Origin: Physcomitrium patens
Lineage: Eukaryota; Streptophyta; Bryopsida; Funariales; Funariaceae
Direction: 5' to 3'
NCBI RefSeq assembly: GCF_000002425.4
Contig: NC_037275.1
Coordinates: 2,498,954-2,562,953 of the forward strand
DNA: 64,000 nt
The notes below the pieces were generated by a model. That model was not told the DNA's origin and did not search any database. It saw only the letters and a program-made list of their open reading frames with translations. The position numbers and the translations under genes are program-made. Below are positions 61,820 through 64,000 of this stretch, piece by piece; the first letter of the stretch is position 1, and every line of letters starts with the position of its first letter.

Positions 61820-62360
61820 TGTCAAGGACAAGAAATCGATGAAAGCTAAAGAGTAAGTGAGACTTTTCTCAAAAAAGAAATAGGACAAAATAGAAATATG
61901 TATATTAAGAAAGAAACTGGAATGGCTATTGCCAAAATATAAGAAAACTAGAGACCCTTGAAACTAGACTAGAAGCAAGAAAGGAGTTGACAAGAGTGAA
62001 GAGGGCTTCACTCTTGCCTCTATATATACTATCTAACTAGAAGCCACATGGCGATGTTCTATAAGACCTCCAATATATGTTGACTTTCTAGGCCACATGC
62101 CTTTGCTTGCAAGGCAAGTTTTCTATGGATGGACCACGTAGTTAGCTTGTTCTTTAAGCTTCCAACATGTGTGGCTCATGGCTAACTTGTTGACCAAGTT
62201 TCTAACCTAAAAGTCAACTATAGACTCCTATAAAGTCAAAGCAGCGTCTATGAAGCTTCTAAGAAGCTTCTCTAGAAGATATTACATAATTAACCTACTT
62301 TTATCTACTTTTACATACTTTTATCCATTCATATAGGTAATTATATGTATGTCCGTGACA
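61820..62360 (-). repeat. Young gypsy 5' LTR (541 bp)
   Basis: TGTCAAGGACAAGAAATCG ... ATGTCCGTGACA. On the minus strand the TATATATA box (about 62021-62028) is followed at once by the inverted repeat 61991-62016, which would fall around the transcription start. Confidence 0.95.
61991..62016 (-). promoter_or_regulatory. Perfect hairpin next to LTR TATA box
   Basis: CAAGAGTGAAG and CTTCACTCTTG form an 11-bp perfect stem around a 4-base loop. On the coding strand it lies directly downstream of TATATAGAGG. The counterpart in the other LTR is 56181-56206, and related stems persist in old LTRs at 9072-9097 and 35574-35599. Confidence 0.85.
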
Positions 62361-64000
62361 CGCCATCTATTTGAGGAAGGACATGTCATTCTTGAGGATC
62401 TTCATCTCGATTACATCGTCTTGAAGATTGTGACAATTATAATGTCTTGTTTGATAAGTGAGCAATTGAAAGCTCTTGAGTTAAATTTGCTAGTTGTTGG
62501 TTCTCTATCTCATTATTATTACAAATATACAGAAGTTACGAAGAATGATGGAAAGTAGAGTGTTTACTTCTTTTGATCTTATTTTTTTTATGGTAAAGAT
62601 TTTTTATTCTTCATCTTAGTTTTGATAAATGTTGAAAATGAAAAGCTTCACTTCTCTTAGCTACATTTCCAAGATTTTTTTATTGACTCACATGTGTATT
62701 CATTAATATCATATCCATGCTAATGGACAACATATTTCAACTTATTTTGGCATTGTCTTGAATCTAAGACTTCTTCTATCTCAAACTCTTAATTATTATC
62801 TACTTCTATAAGAATCAATGGCATTTGTCTTCCTTCCAAAATATTCATTGTTTTATATGGTTTAAAAAGAGACATTTGAATTACGAGTTAGATCTTCATA
62901 GACTCTGATAGATATAATCAATAAGCAATATAATTGACTTGTTCATTATTAGAAAAAGATTCAAGCCTAGAATAATCTAACTTGTCACAAGAACAGGTAG
63001 TATTGATATTGCAATGAAGTAATCATACCTTGTCACTTACATTGAATTGTGATCATTCCTTGTAATATGCATATGCATTGATCTTTTGTTGTTCTTGAGC
63101 TTCATTTGAATGTGCTTTCATTGTTGCATGTAATTTTGATAAATAATTTATCAAATCTTTTGTTGCAAGATTATCAATTTTTGAAAAGTCAAAAGTATCA
63201 AGTTATATATGATAATCATAATTGGTAAAGAAAAATATTTGTTAAGTAGAATAATGTATCTAATTATTATACATAAAATTTGTCAATGGTAAAAGAATTA
63301 TTCAATCATCTTGATGATAATTGATAGTACATCTCAAATACTGCTCTAAAATTTAATTAACCTATTCTGTTTATCCATCAATTTGAAGATAAAAATCCAA
63401 ATAAAGCTTTATTTTTACTTGTAATATCTTTAAAAACATTTTCCAAAATATTGATATAAATTGAGTCTTCGTATCTAATATAATATCCTTGAGCAATCTA
63501 TGATAATAAAAGATGTTGTCAAAAAAAAGTTTAGTTGTTTTTTCACCTATTATAGATTTTGTACATAGTACAAAATGTGCTATCTCGATATAATATTCTA
63601 TTACTACAAATATAGAATCATACAAACGTAAGATTGAAAGAATCTTGATAAAATCGATAAAAATAAAAGACCGTGATTATTTGCAAATAGGTAATGGCTA
63701 AAAAATTCCATTAAATCAATGACAAGGACTTTTGAATCTTGAACAAATATCATATGATTGCACAAAGTCTTTGACTGCCTTTTACATTTGAGGCTACTAA
63801 AAATCTCTCAATATTAGCTCCAAAGTCTTCTTGTACCCAAAATGTTCGGCTGCTAAAAAGTCATGATAAGTTTGAAGAACATGTAATCATGCCCTACCTT
63901 CTAAAATATATAATTGTCCCTAAAAATAGAATAAGTTTTTCTTATATTCGAACTTCGAAGTATCATGATACTTAAAAGAATTATTTTTGATATCACGCAT
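62361..64000 (-). pseudogene. pol: Decayed pol of the host gypsy element
   Basis: Begins with the right target duplication copy CGCCA, then follows the intact element's 3' zone and pol (matching about 56875 onward), with frequent stops. The integrase DDE region is readable at 63371-63625 (DNIFYYHRLLKDIILDTKTQF), with the second catalytic D still in place. Runs off the window. Confidence 0.85.

Larger units (their letters stand above)
56010..62360 (-). mobile_element. Young full-length Ty3/gypsy chromovirus, 6351 bp
   Basis: Complete element on the minus strand: 5' LTR 61820-62360, gag about 60690-61607, pol 57110 to about 60667, polypurine tract at 56551-56565, 3' LTR 56010-56550. The LTRs are 541 bp each with 5 mismatches that I counted, so insertion is recent. 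Ends are TGTCA...TGACA and the target duplication is CGCCA. Pol order (protease, RT, RNase H, integrase, chromodomain) is that of chromoviruses. One apparent frame break in gag and a gag/pol frame change may stop autonomous movement. It is inserted in an older copy of its own lineage. Confidence 0.95.
55139..64000 (-). mobile_element. Older gypsy element (subfamily B), interrupted by the young copy, runs off window
   Basis: 3' LTR 55139-55688, then the 3' internal zone 55689-56009. The young element plus target duplication follows, and then the same host element continues from 62366. The junction (CTCGCCA | element | CGCCATCTATTTGAGG) corresponds to about 56860-56880 in the young copy, so the host reading is colinear across the insertion. 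Pol is decayed: the integrase part at 63371-63625 reads YDSIFVVIEYYIEIAHFVLC. The 5' part lies beyond 64000. Confidence 0.88.

Overview
This is a nuclear window from a land plant. Two intron-rich plant genes sit among AT-rich, heavily decayed LTR retrotransposons: Ty1/copia, and a Ty3/gypsy family whose pol ends in a chromodomain (a chromovirus). The mix of short gene islands in very AT-rich transposon sequence, and protein motifs that are clearly plant but not close to flowering plants, makes me think of a moss of the Physcomitrium type. That is inference, not proof.

Layout. 1-13.87 kb: transposon graveyard. It holds a copia remnant (+) broken by an insertion that carries an 11-bp minisatellite, a truncated gypsy remnant (-), a second copia remnant (-) and a solo gypsy LTR. 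13.87-20.2 kb: gene island 1, with a complete 14-exon alpha-1,2-mannosidase of family GH47 (MNS1/2-like, Golgi N-glycan trimming). 20.2-21.5 kb: AT-rich spacer with microsatellites. 21.5-30.5 kb: gene island 2, with a C2 plus Munc13-like (MHD/MUN, DUF810-related) gene that I could reconstruct as 26 exons and 1343 codons. It includes a 10-nt microexon and one possible 41-nt intron. 31.66-45.74 kb: a copia element with nearly identical LTRs and a perfect target duplication. Its reverse transcriptase is split by a decayed gypsy element, which in turn holds a pol-deleted gypsy element, a three-level nest. 45.74-53.2 kb: normal-GC single-copy sequence with no gene I recognise. 53.2-53.9 kb: a GC/CT-rich leader-like block at the border of the next transposon zone. 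55.1-64.0 kb: an old gypsy element running off the window, into which a young relative (56010-62360) has jumped. The young element has 541-bp LTRs differing at 5 positions, a CGCCA target duplication and an intact 1162-codon pol.

How it fits together: the two cellular genes belong to the secretory and membrane-traffic machinery but show no sign of joint regulation. The rest records repeated gypsy insertion into copia and into gypsy itself, followed by strong C-to-T (and G-to-A) decay. The most puzzling observation is that the outer copia LTRs look very young while everything nested inside looks old.
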